Assembly: GCA_965222825.1 (NCBI GenBank)
Contig: OZ244964.1
Span: forward strand, 1,240,001-1,304,000
Reading direction: 5' to 3'
DNA length: 64,000 nucleotides
Source: G965207335 sp965222825
GTDB taxonomy: Bacteria; Pseudomonadota; Gammaproteobacteria; PS1; Pseudothioglobaceae
Made by a program: the position numbers and the translations under genes. Below, one piece after another: positions 8,310 to 18,021 of the stretch. The notes beneath the pieces are model-generated. The model did no database searches and was not told where the DNA came from. It saw only the letters and a list, made by a program, of their open reading frames with translations. The first letter of the stretch is position 1; each line of letters starts with the position of its first letter.

Positions 8310-10577
8310 ATGGTTATAGTAATTATTTTTTACGCACTATTTTTGCTGATATTTGGTTATTTATTTACGAGTTTTGGTTTATTGTGGCGTTGTTTTCTTT
8401 GGCTTTTTGTGCTCTCATTGGGGGTTTTTCTTTACTTGTTGTTTGAATATCATTACTTAGCAATGGCTGTATGGGTAGTTTTTGTAGCATTAGCTAGTAT
8501 TATTAGCATTCCAATATTAAGGCGTTTTATTATTAGTTATCCACTATTTGACTATGCAAAAAAACAAAACATTAAAATCAGTGCTACAGAAGAGATAGCA
8601 ATAAATAGTGGTGATACCCATTGGGAGCGTTGTTTATTTAGCAATAATCTTAACTGGCAACAATTAATAGCTACTAAAACTATTAAACTAACAAAAGATG
8701 AGCAAGATTTTATTGCTAATCAAACCGAGCAGTTGTGTGAGTTATTTTTAATAAATGGTATGGGTAACGAGGTAATAGCATTTATTAAAGAGCATAAATT
8801 TTGGGCGTTAATTATCACTAAAAAATATGGCGGTTTAGGATTTTCACCACTAGCACACAGTAAAATTATCTCTAAATTAGCTAGTTGTGATGTGGCTTTG
8901 TCGGTAACAGTAATGGTGCCTAATTCTTTGGGTCCTGCTGAACTACTTAGTCATTATGGCACCAAAGCACAAAAAGATTATTATCTACCTAGATTAGCCA
9001 AGGGTGTAGAAGTACCTTGTTTTGCACTTACCTCAGTAGTGGCTGGCTCTGATGCGGCTGCTATTTCTGATACTGGGGTTGTATGCTATGGAGAATATAA
9101 TGGTAAAAAAGTATTAGGATTGAGGCTTAATTGGCAAAAAAGATATACCACACTAGCACCTATTGCTACTATAATCGGCTTAGCATTTAAAGTCTTTGAC
9201 CCTGAGCATTTATTATCTAATAAAGAAGACTTAGGTATAACTTGTGCGTTAATAGCTGCTAATACTACTGGCATATCAATAGGACGCTTTCACAAACCTA
9301 TGGGTCTTAAATTTGCCAATGGTCCTCATAGTGGTGTTGATGTGTTTGTGCCTATTGATTGTGTTATTGGTGGAAAGGAATATATAGGTCGCGGTTGGGA
9401 GATGCTAATGCAAAGTTTATCTGCTGGCAGAGGTATATCACTACCATCTTTATCAATTGCAGGTGCTGGTTTATGTTTAAAAACTAGCTTAGAATATAGT
9501 CATATCCGCCAACAATTCCATCAACCAATTGTGCGTTTTCAAGGTATTTATGAGAAAATTTGTGCTATGGCAGGTGAGCTATATATGATGCAAGCAATGA
9601 CTAATTTTAATATTGATGCACTAGCACTTGGACTAAGACCTAGTGTAATATCAGCAATATTAAAATACAACCATACCCAAACTCTAAGGACTATTACTAA
9701 TGATGCTATGGATATTCACGGTGGTAAAACCGTGATGTTAGGCGATAGTAATTATTTAGCATCTTTGTATCAAAGTTTGCCAATTGCAATAACAGTAGAA
9801 GGTGCTAATATTATGACTAGAAGTTTTTTAGTTTATGGGCAGGGGTTAATGCGTTGTCATCCTTTTTTATACGGTTATATCAAGGCATTAGCAAATAATA
9901 ATAAACGCCAATTTGATAAATTATTAACAGAGCATTTTGGTTACTTATGGCATACTAAAATAAGTGTTTTTACCTATGCAATTAGTGCTGGGATATTTGT
10001 TAAAACACCTAAAACAACACCTAGTGTTTGTAAGCAATATTATAGGCGTTTAGGCGTGCTTAGTGCTAGTTTTGCTTTTTTGAGTGAGTTGGCTCTAATT
10101 AAGTTTGGTAATAAATTAAAATTTAATGAAAGTCTAAGTGCTTTATTTGCTGATTTATTAACTACTATGTATGGTATTTCTAGTGTTTTAAGAACATTCA
10201 ACAACTCAAATAACAAAGATTTAGAACAAAACTTATTGCATTATGTTTGTCAAACAAAGACTCATCAGGCGCAGTTGTTAGTTTTACAAATATCTAATTA
10301 TTTTGCTAGCGGTTTTTTAATTAAACTGCTAGTTTTACCTTTTGGACTAAATTATAAACCAAGCAAACAAAAACTAGAAAAAAAAGTAATTAAGCAATTA
10401 TCAGGCAAATTAAAACTATTACTTACAAAGGATGTTTTTGTATCCAAGAATTTAACAGAGCACCCACTAACAAAATTAGAAACAGCCTATAATTTATTAC
10501 AAAGCCAAGAAAACGAAGAAATGCTAAAAATATTAATAGAAAAAATATTACAAGTTGATGATTATAGGCAGATATAA
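8310..10577 (+). CDS. fadE: Acyl-CoA dehydrogenase, FadE type
   Basis: First oxidation step of fatty-acid beta-oxidation: acyl-CoA to trans-2-enoyl-CoA with FAD. The N-terminus has hydrophobic segments (about residues 1-35 and 40-75), as in membrane-associated E. coli FadE. The acyl-CoA dehydrogenase core follows (KYGGLGFSPLAHSKI, FALTSVVAGSDAAAI, and DIHGGKTVMLGDSNYL near the flavin site), then the FadE-specific C-terminal domain. At 755 aa it is slightly shorter than E. coli FadE (814). A degraded copy of its 3' end lies 1 kb downstream, just before fadN. It heads a fadE-fadN-fadA-acyl-CoA synthetase cluster. Confidence 0.95.
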   Translation: MVIVIIFYALFLLIFGYLFTSFGLLWRCFLWLFVLSLGVFLYLLFEYHYLAMAVWVVFVALASIISIPILRRFIISYPLFDYAKKQNIKISATEEIAINSGDTHWERCLFSNNLNWQQLIATKTIKLTKDEQDFIANQTEQLCELFLINGMGNEVIAFIKEHKFWALIITKKYGGLGFSPLAHSKIISKLASCDVALSVTVMVPNSLGPAELLSHYGTKAQKDYYLPRLAKGVEVPCFALTSVVAGSDAAAISDTGVVCYGEYNGKKVLGLRLNWQKRYTTLAPIATIIGLAFKVFDPEHLLSNKEDLGITCALIAANTTGISIGRFHKPMGLKFANGPHSGVDVFVPIDCVIGGKEYIGRGWEMLMQSLSAGRGISLPSLSIAGAGLCLKTSLEYSHIRQQFHQPIVRFQGIYEKICAMAGELYMMQAMTNFNIDALALGLRPSVISAILKYNHTQTLRTITNDAMDIHGGKTVMLGDSNYLASLYQSLPIAITVEGANIMTRSFLVYGQGLMRCHPFLYGYIKALANNNKRQFDKLLTEHFGYLWHTKISVFTYAISAGIFVKTPKTTPSVCKQYYRRLGVLSASFAFLSELALIKFGNKLKFNESLSALFADLLTTMYGISSVLRTFNNSNNKDLEQNLLHYVCQTKTHQAQLLVLQISNYFASGFLIKLLVLPFGLNYKPSKQKLEKKVIKQLSGKLKLLLTKDVFVSKNLTEHPLTKLETAYNLLQSQENEEMLKILIEKILQVDDYRQI

Positions 10578-10599
10578 AAATAAGGCACTAATAAATTTC

Positions 10600-10949
10600 C
10601 TACTTGCGACCAGCACCCTCATGCGAACTTACAGTGCCAACAGTGCCAGCACTAGCAAAACTACTAGCTGTGCCACCAACTGTGCCAAATGTGCTTGCAC
10701 TACCTACACAAAGCACAGTGCCTACTGAAGCAAAAGCAACATTTATATTTTCTAGGTTAATGTCTTTATCTGCAATATTTGGTATAATTACGAAGGTAGT
10801 TTGTTTAGTATTAACACAAACCTTTATTTTAACATCATCTGTTAGTTTATTGTTAAACTCACTAATTGCTTTATGTGGGTTTTGTCTAATTGCTTTCTTG
10901 TTTGTTTATCAAAATACAAACTAGTTAAGTCTTTATTATCATTATTCAT
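10600..10949 (-). pseudogene. Frameshifted NHLP-type leader peptide gene
   Basis: Fifth member of the leader-peptide family, on the minus strand. An ATG at 10947-10949 follows a good AGGAG. The product begins in one frame with FDKQTRKQL, then must shift to continue as RQNPHKAI, VKIKVCVNTKQTTFVIIP and ENINVAFASVG. The core contains TVG, SAG and TFG units and ends at the TAG at 10600-10602. Alignment to the copy at 20658 shows that a single A is missing after the Leu codon. The original frame stops soon after with about 35 codons. The plus-strand ORF here is an antisense shadow. Unless frameshifting or a sequencing error restores it, this copy is inactive. Confidence 0.8.
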
Positions 10950-11225
10950 TATATGCTCCTGTTATTAAACATCAACACTACTTAATTCTTTTATCAATAA
11001 AAATATATTCTTACTATATTTAACTACTTTTAGGTAGTTTTTTCTAAAATCTTTGTAAAAAAACTTTTTATAACTTTTATTATAGCGTTTATTATTGAAA
11101 TAACATAACTTTATTGCAAAATATTTATATAGTTTAATTGTTTACATTGTATGATAATTACCTTGTTTTTTAAAAATATGTTTATAACAATATCTCAGAT
11201 TTTTAAGTAAAAGCATATTACAAGA

Positions 11226-11377
11226 CTGTTGCACGGTAGCTTAAAATTCTAAAAATAACTTAAATACCCATATTTTTTGTTATAAAATTTGCCCTTAGAG
11301 GCACTAGGAACTACATTTTATGCCTCAAACACGAATATTTTAGCAGATTTTATTTATTCTTTGCCGCCGTGCAACAG
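11226..11377. repeat. 152-bp element bounded by 11-bp inverted repeats
   Basis: CTGTTGCACGG at 11226-11236 and its exact complement CCGTGCAACAG at 11367-11377 bound an AT-rich, non-coding 152-bp segment. The size and ends suit a miniature inverted-repeat element, but no target duplication could be confirmed. Confidence 0.45.
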
Positions 11378-11402
11378 CATCATTACAAATCATACTTTTA
11401 AA

Positions 11403-11445
11403 CCAAAGTTTGACGCCGGCCTCTAACAAATTCCAAGTATAAGCA
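11403..11445 (-). repeat. Dispersed GC-rich intergenic repeat (copy 1)
   Basis: Read on the minus strand it runs TTGTTAGAGGCCGGCGTC, with CTTGGAA before it and ACTTTGGTT after. Two related copies lie at 47610-47644 and 47851-47895. The GC-rich core stands out against the AT-rich background. Confidence 0.6.
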
Positions 11446-11522
11446 AGATACAAGGTTTAAGAGTTAATTAGAGCACCCTAAAGGACTATTCAAATGATAA
11501 GGTAGGTTAAAAAATTACCACT

Positions 11523-11660
11523 GATGCAAGTTTTGTAGTTAAGGATTTGATAGAATACCTACTAACACAACTAAAAACAGCATATAATTTATTACAAAGC
11601 CAAAAAAATTAAGTAGTGCTAAAAATATTACAAATTGATGATTATGGGCAAGTATAAAAA
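11523..11660 (+). pseudogene. Degraded copy of the fadE 3' end
   Basis: Aligns with fadE bases from about 10430 to 10585. Shared runs include GCATATAATTTATTACAAAG (one mismatch to fadE) and the final TTGATGATTAT...AAAAATAA. The frame is broken by a stop at the AATTAAGTAG segment and by small deletions. It ends inside the start of fadN, whose first codons are built from this copy. It is the remnant of a tandem second fadE or of a local duplication. Confidence 0.75.
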
Positions 11661-14073
11661 TAAAAAATATAACTCTATTGCAGTGCTAGGTAGTGGCGTT
11701 ATGGGCTCTCAAATAGCAGCTGTGTTTGCTAATGCTAATATTAGGGTATATTTATTTGATAAAGATAATTACGCTAAGAAAAATATAGCAAAATTAAGCA
11801 CAATAAGCCCACTGCCATTAGTTAGCGAGCAAAAGAAAAGCTATATAATTGCCTGTAATTATAAGCAACATTTAGCAAATATTAGCAAGTGTGATTTAAT
11901 AATTGAGGCTATTGTTGAAGACTTAGTTATAAAAAAAGAATTATTTGCGACTATTGATGATTATTTAAAAGATGATGTTGTTATTGCTAGTAATACCTCT
12001 AGTTTAAGTATTAATACTTTGGCTACTAGTTTTAACAAACACAGCCATCGTTTTTGTGGCATACACTTTTTTAATCCTCCAAGATATATGAGTTTGGTTG
12101 AGCTTATAAAACCTCAAAAGTGCGATGATTTTATGCTAGACTTGGAAGTGTTTTTAACCACTGAATTAGGTAAAAATATCTTATATGCTAAGGATAGTGC
12201 TGGCTTTATAGCTAATCGTATTGGAGTATTTTCACTAGCTAGTGTAATATACCGTGCTAAAGAATTTAATCTTAGTTTTGATACCGTAGATGCTCTAACA
12301 GGCAAGTTAATAAATCGTAGTAAAAGCGCTTCATTTCGCACCGCAGATTTAGTTGGCTTGGATGTGTTATTAAGAGTATTTAATGAGTTTTATAACAAAC
12401 ATACAATTGATCCTTGGCGAGATTATTTTATAGCCCCAAACTGGCTTATTAAGTTAGTAGAAAATAAACAATTAGGGCAAAAAACCTCTGCTGGCATATA
12501 CAAGAAACAAAACAAAGATATTCTAGCGTATAACATAGCAAATGAGAGTTATGAGAAAACCAGTTATAAAATTGACAAGTCTGTAAAAAATTTATTAAAA
12601 ACAACCCCTATTAGTCAGCAAATACAAGCACTATCTACTAATCAGCACCCACAAGCACAGTTTTTATACGCTATTATTAAAGATTTGTGTTTATATGCTA
12701 GTTATCATTTAAATGATATAGCAACAACACCACTAGACATAGACACAGCTCTAAGATGGGGTTATGGTTGGCAATTAGGTATTTTTGCTTATTGGCAACA
12801 AAATAATATCAACGACACTTTAGAATTATTAGCACAAAATGAGCAAAAACAAAAAGAGCATAAATATATTGCAGATTGGCTACAATGGTGTCCAGAGTTT
12901 TATAACAAAGATAAAACTTGGCATCCAAAAACAAGGCTATTGGTTAATATTTCTAAGGCAAAGGTTTACAAACGCCAATTATATCGTAGTTATTTTTTAA
13001 ACCAATGTGAAGATGAAGAATTTGGACATACAATTTTTGCAAATGATTGTTTACGACTTTGGCACGATGGCGATGGTATTGCTATTATTAGTTTTAAAAC
13101 TAAAATGCATACTCTTAATTATGAGCTTATTATTTCTCTTAATAAGGCTATTGATATAGCAAGTTCTGATTTTGAAGCACTAATTATTTGGCAACAACAA
13201 GCACCATTTTGTGCTGGTGCTGATTTGTATGAAATTTATGCTGGTGCAAAACTAGGACGCACCTATAAAACTGGAGTAATTAGTGATATAAAAGGTGCAC
13301 TCTTACAAACAGTAAAACCCCAGCTCCCCAAAATAACTAAGCTACCCTCTATTAGTGATACTATAAGTTTATTACAACAAACACTATCTAAGCTTAAATT
13401 TTGCGAAATACCTACTATTGCTGCTGTAGAAGGTTTGGCACTAGGTGGTGGTTGTGAGTTGCTATTACACTGCGATAGACGGGTTGTTGCTAGTGAGAGT
13501 TATATTGGTTTGGTAGAAATAGGCGTGGGAGTATTGCCAGCTGGAGGTGGTTGTAAAGAAATGGCATATCGTGCTTATAAAAACAACACAGATGGTGATT
13601 TATTTGCCTTAATTGCCAAGTATTTTGAGCAAATAGGCTTAGCAAGTGTATCAAATAGTGGCGAGAATGCCAAGCAAATGCACTATTTAGACTCCAATGA
13701 TATAATTGTTCCCCACACAAAAGAATTATTATATTTTGCCAAACAACAAGCACAAATTATGATTGATAATTGTTATCGTCCGCCTGATAAAAACACCTTA
13801 ATTAAACTAGCTGGTAGTGGTGTTTATGCAAATTTACTAGCCCAATTAACTAATATGAATATTGGTAACTATATCTCACAACACGATTATCATATTGCCA
13901 CTTATATTGCAAAAATATTAACGGGTGGCGAAAATATGGTAGAAAATACTGAGGTCGGTGAGAATTATTTGTTAAACTTAGAGAAAAAATATTTTTTATC
14001 GCTACTAGAAGAGCCAAAAACTCAAGATAGAATTGAGCATATGCTAAAAACTAAAAAACCACTTAGAAACTAA
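11635..14073 (+). CDS. fadN: 3-hydroxyacyl-CoA dehydrogenase / enoyl-CoA hydratase (FadN type)
   Basis: Carries out the hydration and second oxidation steps of beta-oxidation. Domain order is dehydrogenase first: NAD-binding GSGVMG at residues 19-24, then GIHFFNPPRYMSLVELI, with the C-terminal dehydrogenase domain near 185-420. The crotonase domain comes last (FCAGADLYEI, then EGLALGGGCELLLHCD around 600-620). That order matches FadN and is the reverse of E. coli FadB. Length 812 aa is near the family's 790. Starts at 11635 or at the Met four codons later are possible; both lie in sequence derived from the duplicated fadE tail. It is two bases from fadA and clearly cotranscribed with it. Confidence 0.92.
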   Translation: MMIMGKYKNKKYNSIAVLGSGVMGSQIAAVFANANIRVYLFDKDNYAKKNIAKLSTISPLPLVSEQKKSYIIACNYKQHLANISKCDLIIEAIVEDLVIKKELFATIDDYLKDDVVIASNTSSLSINTLATSFNKHSHRFCGIHFFNPPRYMSLVELIKPQKCDDFMLDLEVFLTTELGKNILYAKDSAGFIANRIGVFSLASVIYRAKEFNLSFDTVDALTGKLINRSKSASFRTADLVGLDVLLRVFNEFYNKHTIDPWRDYFIAPNWLIKLVENKQLGQKTSAGIYKKQNKDILAYNIANESYEKTSYKIDKSVKNLLKTTPISQQIQALSTNQHPQAQFLYAIIKDLCLYASYHLNDIATTPLDIDTALRWGYGWQLGIFAYWQQNNINDTLELLAQNEQKQKEHKYIADWLQWCPEFYNKDKTWHPKTRLLVNISKAKVYKRQLYRSYFLNQCEDEEFGHTIFANDCLRLWHDGDGIAIISFKTKMHTLNYELIISLNKAIDIASSDFEALIIWQQQAPFCAGADLYEIYAGAKLGRTYKTGVISDIKGALLQTVKPQLPKITKLPSISDTISLLQQTLSKLKFCEIPTIAAVEGLALGGGCELLLHCDRRVVASESYIGLVEIGVGVLPAGGGCKEMAYRAYKNNTDGDLFALIAKYFEQIGLASVSNSGENAKQMHYLDSNDIIVPHTKELLYFAKQQAQIMIDNCYRPPDKNTLIKLAGSGVYANLLAQLTNMNIGNYISQHDYHIATYIAKILTGGENMVENTEVGENYLLNLEKKYFLSLLEEPKTQDRIEHMLKTKKPLRN

Positions 14074-14075
14074 TA

Positions 14076-15266
14076 ATGACTAAACATAGAACTTATATTG
14101 TTGAAGCAGTTCGCACCCCAGTTGCTAAAGCTGGTAGTATTTTTGCCTCAGTTCGTGCCGATGACTTATTAGTTATAGTATTAGCACAATTATTAAAAAA
14201 CCAACCCAATTTAGATGCTAATATAATTGATGATGTAGTAATTGGCTGTGCTATGCCCGAGGCAGAGCAAGGCCTTAATATAGCAAGAAATGCTTTATTA
14301 CTAGCAAATTATCCGCAATCTGTATGTGGTATGACCATAAACCGTTTTTGTGCATCAGGGCTACAAGCCATTGCTATAGCAGCAAATAAAATATTATTAG
14401 GCCAAGCTGATGCTATGGTAGCGGGCGGGGTTGAAAGTATGTCAGCTATGCCAGCAATTGGGCATACCCCAAGGATGAATGCACGCTATTTTTCAAGTGA
14501 TAATATAGGTTTGGCTTATGGTATGGGTCTTACCGCAGAAGAGATTGTAAAACGATTTAACATAAGTAGAGAAGAACAAGATAATTTTGCCCTAGCTAGC
14601 CACCAAAAAGCAATAACAGCAATAAAACAAGGGTATTTTAGCAATGAAATTACACCTGTTGTTGTTAATCATAATAGGTATGATAATGCTACTAGCACAC
14701 TAATTAATACTAGCAATACTTATAGCAAAGACAATGGTACTAGAGATGATACCAGCCTTGAAGTATTAGCTAAATTAAAATCTGTTTTTGCCAAAGATGG
14801 CTCCATAACAGCTGGCAATAGTTCACAAAGAAGCGATGGCGCTAGTGCTTTGCTTATTTGTAATGAAAGAACTCTAAGCAAATTTAATTTAGCACCATTG
14901 GCAGAGTTTATAGGTTTTGGTGTAAGTGGTGTAGCACCAGAAGTTATGGGTATAGGTCCGGTAGTAGCAATACCAAAAATATTAAACCAGTGCCAATTAA
15001 AAATAGATGATATTGATGTTATTGAACTAAATGAGGCATTTGCTGCTCAAAGTATTGCTGTTATAAATGAGTTGCATTTAGACAAAGATAAAATAAACCC
15101 AAATGGTGGTGCTATAGCACTAGGGCACCCGCTAGGTGCCACAGGTGCTATTCGCACTACGAGTTTATTACATACCCTAAAAAGAAAAAAACAAGCACTA
15201 GGTATGGTTACAATGTGTATAGGTGCTGGTATGGGTGCTGCTGGGATTTTTAAAAATATTTCATAA
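14076..15266 (+). CDS. fadA: Acetyl-CoA C-acyltransferase (3-ketoacyl-CoA thiolase)
   Basis: Last step of beta-oxidation, cleaving 3-ketoacyl-CoA with CoA. The nucleophile Cys92 is in NRFCASGLQA. The other catalytic motifs are NPNGGAIALGHPLGATGA with the active His and MCIGAGMGAAGIF with the second Cys. Substrate-loop signatures such as VAGGVESMSAMP are present. Length 396 aa is normal. It starts just after the fadN stop and is followed 10 bp later by the patatin/acyl-CoA synthetase fusion, so all four lipid genes look like one operon or two linked ones. Confidence 0.95.
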   Translation: MTKHRTYIVEAVRTPVAKAGSIFASVRADDLLVIVLAQLLKNQPNLDANIIDDVVIGCAMPEAEQGLNIARNALLLANYPQSVCGMTINRFCASGLQAIAIAANKILLGQADAMVAGGVESMSAMPAIGHTPRMNARYFSSDNIGLAYGMGLTAEEIVKRFNISREEQDNFALASHQKAITAIKQGYFSNEITPVVVNHNRYDNATSTLINTSNTYSKDNGTRDDTSLEVLAKLKSVFAKDGSITAGNSSQRSDGASALLICNERTLSKFNLAPLAEFIGFGVSGVAPEVMGIGPVVAIPKILNQCQLKIDDIDVIELNEAFAAQSIAVINELHLDKDKINPNGGAIALGHPLGATGAIRTTSLLHTLKRKKQALGMVTMCIGAGMGAAGIFKNIS

Positions 15267-15276
15267 AATTTAAAAT

Positions 15277-17925
15277 ATGGCAAAAAAATATACAATTTTA
15301 TCAATTGATGGTGGAGGTATTCGTGGTATAGTGCCAGCTGTTTTCTTGGCTTATATAGAAAAACAATTATGCCAATTAAGTAATAATAAACAAGCAAAAC
15401 TTATAGATTATTTTGATTTTTTTGCTGGCACTAGCACAGGTGCATTAATAGTATCAGCACTATTATCGCCTGATAAAAATAATAATCCTAAATATTTTGC
15501 CGATGAATTACTAGATATTTATACAAGTAATTGCCAAGATATTTTTAATCCCTCAATACTTTCTAATATTAAAACAGCATCAGGGGTATTAGATGTAAAA
15601 TATTCTCCTGATGGTTTTGCTAAGGTATTAGAGTATTATTTCAAAGACATAGAGTTAAAACACTTATTAAAACCGTGTCTTATTCCTGCTTATAATGTTA
15701 GTGAGGCAAAAAATTACTTTTTTCGTCAGCATTTAGCTAAAAAAGACCCCCAATATAATTATTTAGTGCGTGATGCCTGTTTAGCTGCTTGCTCGGCTTT
15801 ATCTTATTTTCCACCTATGACTGTCAAATCTTTTGGCGAATATAGTGCTTGCTTTTTAGATGGCGGTATTTTTGCCATTAACCCTAGTTTGTGTGCTTAT
15901 TCTGAGGTAAAAAAAGTTTATCCATACATTGATAGCGACAATATAATGTTGTTATCCATAGGCACAGGCAAACAAACACAGCAATATAGTTGTGATGAAA
16001 CTAAGCACTGGGGCTCAATGGAATGGCGTTATCCAGCTAGTAATATTATTTCTTCTTCCTCATCAGAGGTGGTGCATTTTAATATTAAGAAGATTTTTGA
16101 TAACAATGACAGCAAAGTTAATTATTTACGCATAGACCCTAATATTAATGAGCAATATTACTCAAATATGGATAATTGTGATAAAAATTACCTTGATTAT
16201 TTAGTAAGTTTTGCTAATAATAATATCCAAAGGTATCGCCCACAATTAGATTCTTTTGTGAGAAAATTACTAGTTAATAAACAAAAAAATATCTCATTTA
16301 ACTTTACTCAAAGTAACAAAACCTGTGTTGATTTACTTGATGAAAGTGCACAAAAATACGCCAAAAATATTGCTTTTATAGGTTTTGATTGCAAACTTAG
16401 TTTTAAAACACTCAATAATTGCAGCACTAATTTATCACAGTATTTGTTATCGCTAACAGATTGTAATACTGTAGCTATAATGCTCCCTAATGTGCTTGGA
16501 TTTCCTATTGCTTTGTTTGGTGCTTGGCGAGGTAATAAAACTGTTGTGCTAATAAACCCACTACTTAGTAAAGATGAGTTGTTAACTACTATAAATGATG
16601 CTGGTGTTGATACTATTATAACTAGCATTTATTTTAATAATAATTTAGCTAAAATTATTGACGATACAAGCATTAAATATGTTATTAATAGTGATTTAAG
16701 CGAGTTATTGCCACAGCCTAAAAAAACCATAGTGCATTTAGCAATGAACCATAAATTAACACAAACTAAAATTATGTCAACAAAAATAGTGCAAATTAGT
16801 TTTAATAATGCTATTAGTTTTGGCAAAAAGCACCATAAAACTCAAAAAAGACATATTAAAACAAATAATATTGCTCTATTACAATACACTGGTGGCACTA
16901 GCGGTAAACTAAAGGCTGCTGTGCTTACACATAAAAATCTACTTGCTAATATTGAGCAACTAAGTTTATGGCTCCCAAAAAATATGGAGAATAAAAATAT
17001 CCTAACAGCTTTGCCACTTTATCATATTTTTGCATTAATGATAAATTGTTTAATGGTAGTTAAATGTGCTATGACAAGTGTATTAGTTATTAATCCCCGT
17101 GATATAAAACAACTAATAAAGCCATTTAAAAAATATCAAATTAATATGATTACTGGGGTTAATACCCTTTATGACCATTTGCTTAGTTATAAAGGATTTG
17201 ACAAACTAAATTTTTCTAAGTTAGAGTCTGTTATTGCAGGTGGTATGCCCCTACACAAAAACACTGCACAAAAATGGTATGAAAAAACAAATTGTGGTAT
17301 TATTCAGGGCTATGGCTTAACAGAAACATCGCCAGTTATAAGTGTTCAACCTTATCATAGTAATGAGTTCAACGGCTCTGTAGGCTATCCATTAATGAAT
17401 ACCAAGCTTAGGCTGATTGATACTAAGACTTATAGCGATAAACAAAAGTATCCACACCCTATAGGTGAGGTTGTTGTTAAAGGTGCACAAGTTACTAAGG
17501 GTTATTGGCAACACCCTGAACTAAACTTAGAAGTTTTTACTAATGATGGATTTTTTCGCACTGGAGATTTAGGTTATGTAGATGAAAAAGGACAGTTGTT
17601 TTTAATAGACAGATTAAAAGAAATGATTATAGTATCAGGATTTAATGTATATCCTAGTGAGGTAGAAGCTGTGCTAAATACCCATAATAATATTTTAGAA
17701 TCAGCCTGTATAGCAACACAAGATAGCGAACATAATCAAGCAGTAGCAGCATTTGTTGTAAAGAAAAATAACAATAAAAAACTTATTGAGCAAGATGTAA
17801 TTAACTATGCTAAAGAGCATTTATCAGCATACAAGGTGCCAAAAATTATTCGTTTTATTGATATATTGCCAAGATCAAGTGTGGGTAAAATTTTAAAACG
17901 CAATTTATTAGATATATCATTATAG
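15277..17925 (+). CDS. Patatin-like lipase fused to long-chain acyl-CoA synthetase
   Basis: An 882-aa two-domain protein. Residues 1 to about 340 form a patatin-like phospholipase: oxyanion motif DGGGIRG (11-17), nucleophile Ser53 in GTSTG, and catalytic Asp195 in DGG. Residues from about 350 onward form an AMP-binding acyl-CoA synthetase: LLQYTGGTSGKLKAAVLTH, GYGLTETSPV, FFRTGDLGYVDEKG, KEMIIVSGFNVYPSEVEAVL and the C-terminal PRSSVGKILKR with the catalytic Lys. Predicted role: release a fatty acid from a lipid and activate it to acyl-CoA for the adjacent fadE/N/A enzymes. No signal peptide is visible, so it should be cytosolic or membrane-peripheral. The frame runs unbroken through the junction, so this is a true fusion. 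Confidence 0.92.
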   Translation: MAKKYTILSIDGGGIRGIVPAVFLAYIEKQLCQLSNNKQAKLIDYFDFFAGTSTGALIVSALLSPDKNNNPKYFADELLDIYTSNCQDIFNPSILSNIKTASGVLDVKYSPDGFAKVLEYYFKDIELKHLLKPCLIPAYNVSEAKNYFFRQHLAKKDPQYNYLVRDACLAACSALSYFPPMTVKSFGEYSACFLDGGIFAINPSLCAYSEVKKVYPYIDSDNIMLLSIGTGKQTQQYSCDETKHWGSMEWRYPASNIISSSSSEVVHFNIKKIFDNNDSKVNYLRIDPNINEQYYSNMDNCDKNYLDYLVSFANNNIQRYRPQLDSFVRKLLVNKQKNISFNFTQSNKTCVDLLDESAQKYAKNIAFIGFDCKLSFKTLNNCSTNLSQYLLSLTDCNTVAIMLPNVLGFPIALFGAWRGNKTVVLINPLLSKDELLTTINDAGVDTIITSIYFNNNLAKIIDDTSIKYVINSDLSELLPQPKKTIVHLAMNHKLTQTKIMSTKIVQISFNNAISFGKKHHKTQKRHIKTNNIALLQYTGGTSGKLKAAVLTHKNLLANIEQLSLWLPKNMENKNILTALPLYHIFALMINCLMVVKCAMTSVLVINPRDIKQLIKPFKKYQINMITGVNTLYDHLLSYKGFDKLNFSKLESVIAGGMPLHKNTAQKWYEKTNCGIIQGYGLTETSPVISVQPYHSNEFNGSVGYPLMNTKLRLIDTKTYSDKQKYPHPIGEVVVKGAQVTKGYWQHPELNLEVFTNDGFFRTGDLGYVDEKGQLFLIDRLKEMIIVSGFNVYPSEVEAVLNTHNNILESACIATQDSEHNQAVAAFVVKKNNNKKLIEQDVINYAKEHLSAYKVPKIIRFIDILPRSSVGKILKRNLLDISL

Positions 17926-17936
17926 TCCTTAGATTA

Positions 17937-17953
17937 TTCGCACTTTCGTCTAT
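17937..17953. repeat. Short intergenic repeat (copy 1)
   Basis: TTCGCACTTTCGTCTAT matches 16 of 17 bases of 34164-34180. Weak similarity continues about 12 bases further (TAGTAGTC against CAGTGGTC). It lies just after the fusion gene stop. Confidence 0.4.
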
Positions 17954-18021
17954 TATAGTAGTCGTTTATTGTGTAAAATTAAAAAATTTTATAGTTTTGA
18001 GTTTTTACAGTCTAAGTTATC

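Larger units (their letters stand above)
10950..11522. other. Non-coding region with inverted and dispersed repeats
   Basis: No coding frame of note. The stretch holds an 11-bp inverted repeat spanning 11226-11377 and a copy of a GC-rich dispersed repeat at 11403-11445. With the frameshifted peptide gene and the fadE-tail copy, it makes up about 1.05 kb of apparently inserted or rearranged DNA between fadE and fadN. Confidence 0.55.

Noticed and set aside
10604..10924. Plus-strand ORF of 106 codons between fadE and fadN
   Set aside because: It is antisense to a frameshifted leader-peptide gene, and its Pro/Val/Thr-rich start mirrors the Gly/Ser/Thr core on the other strand.
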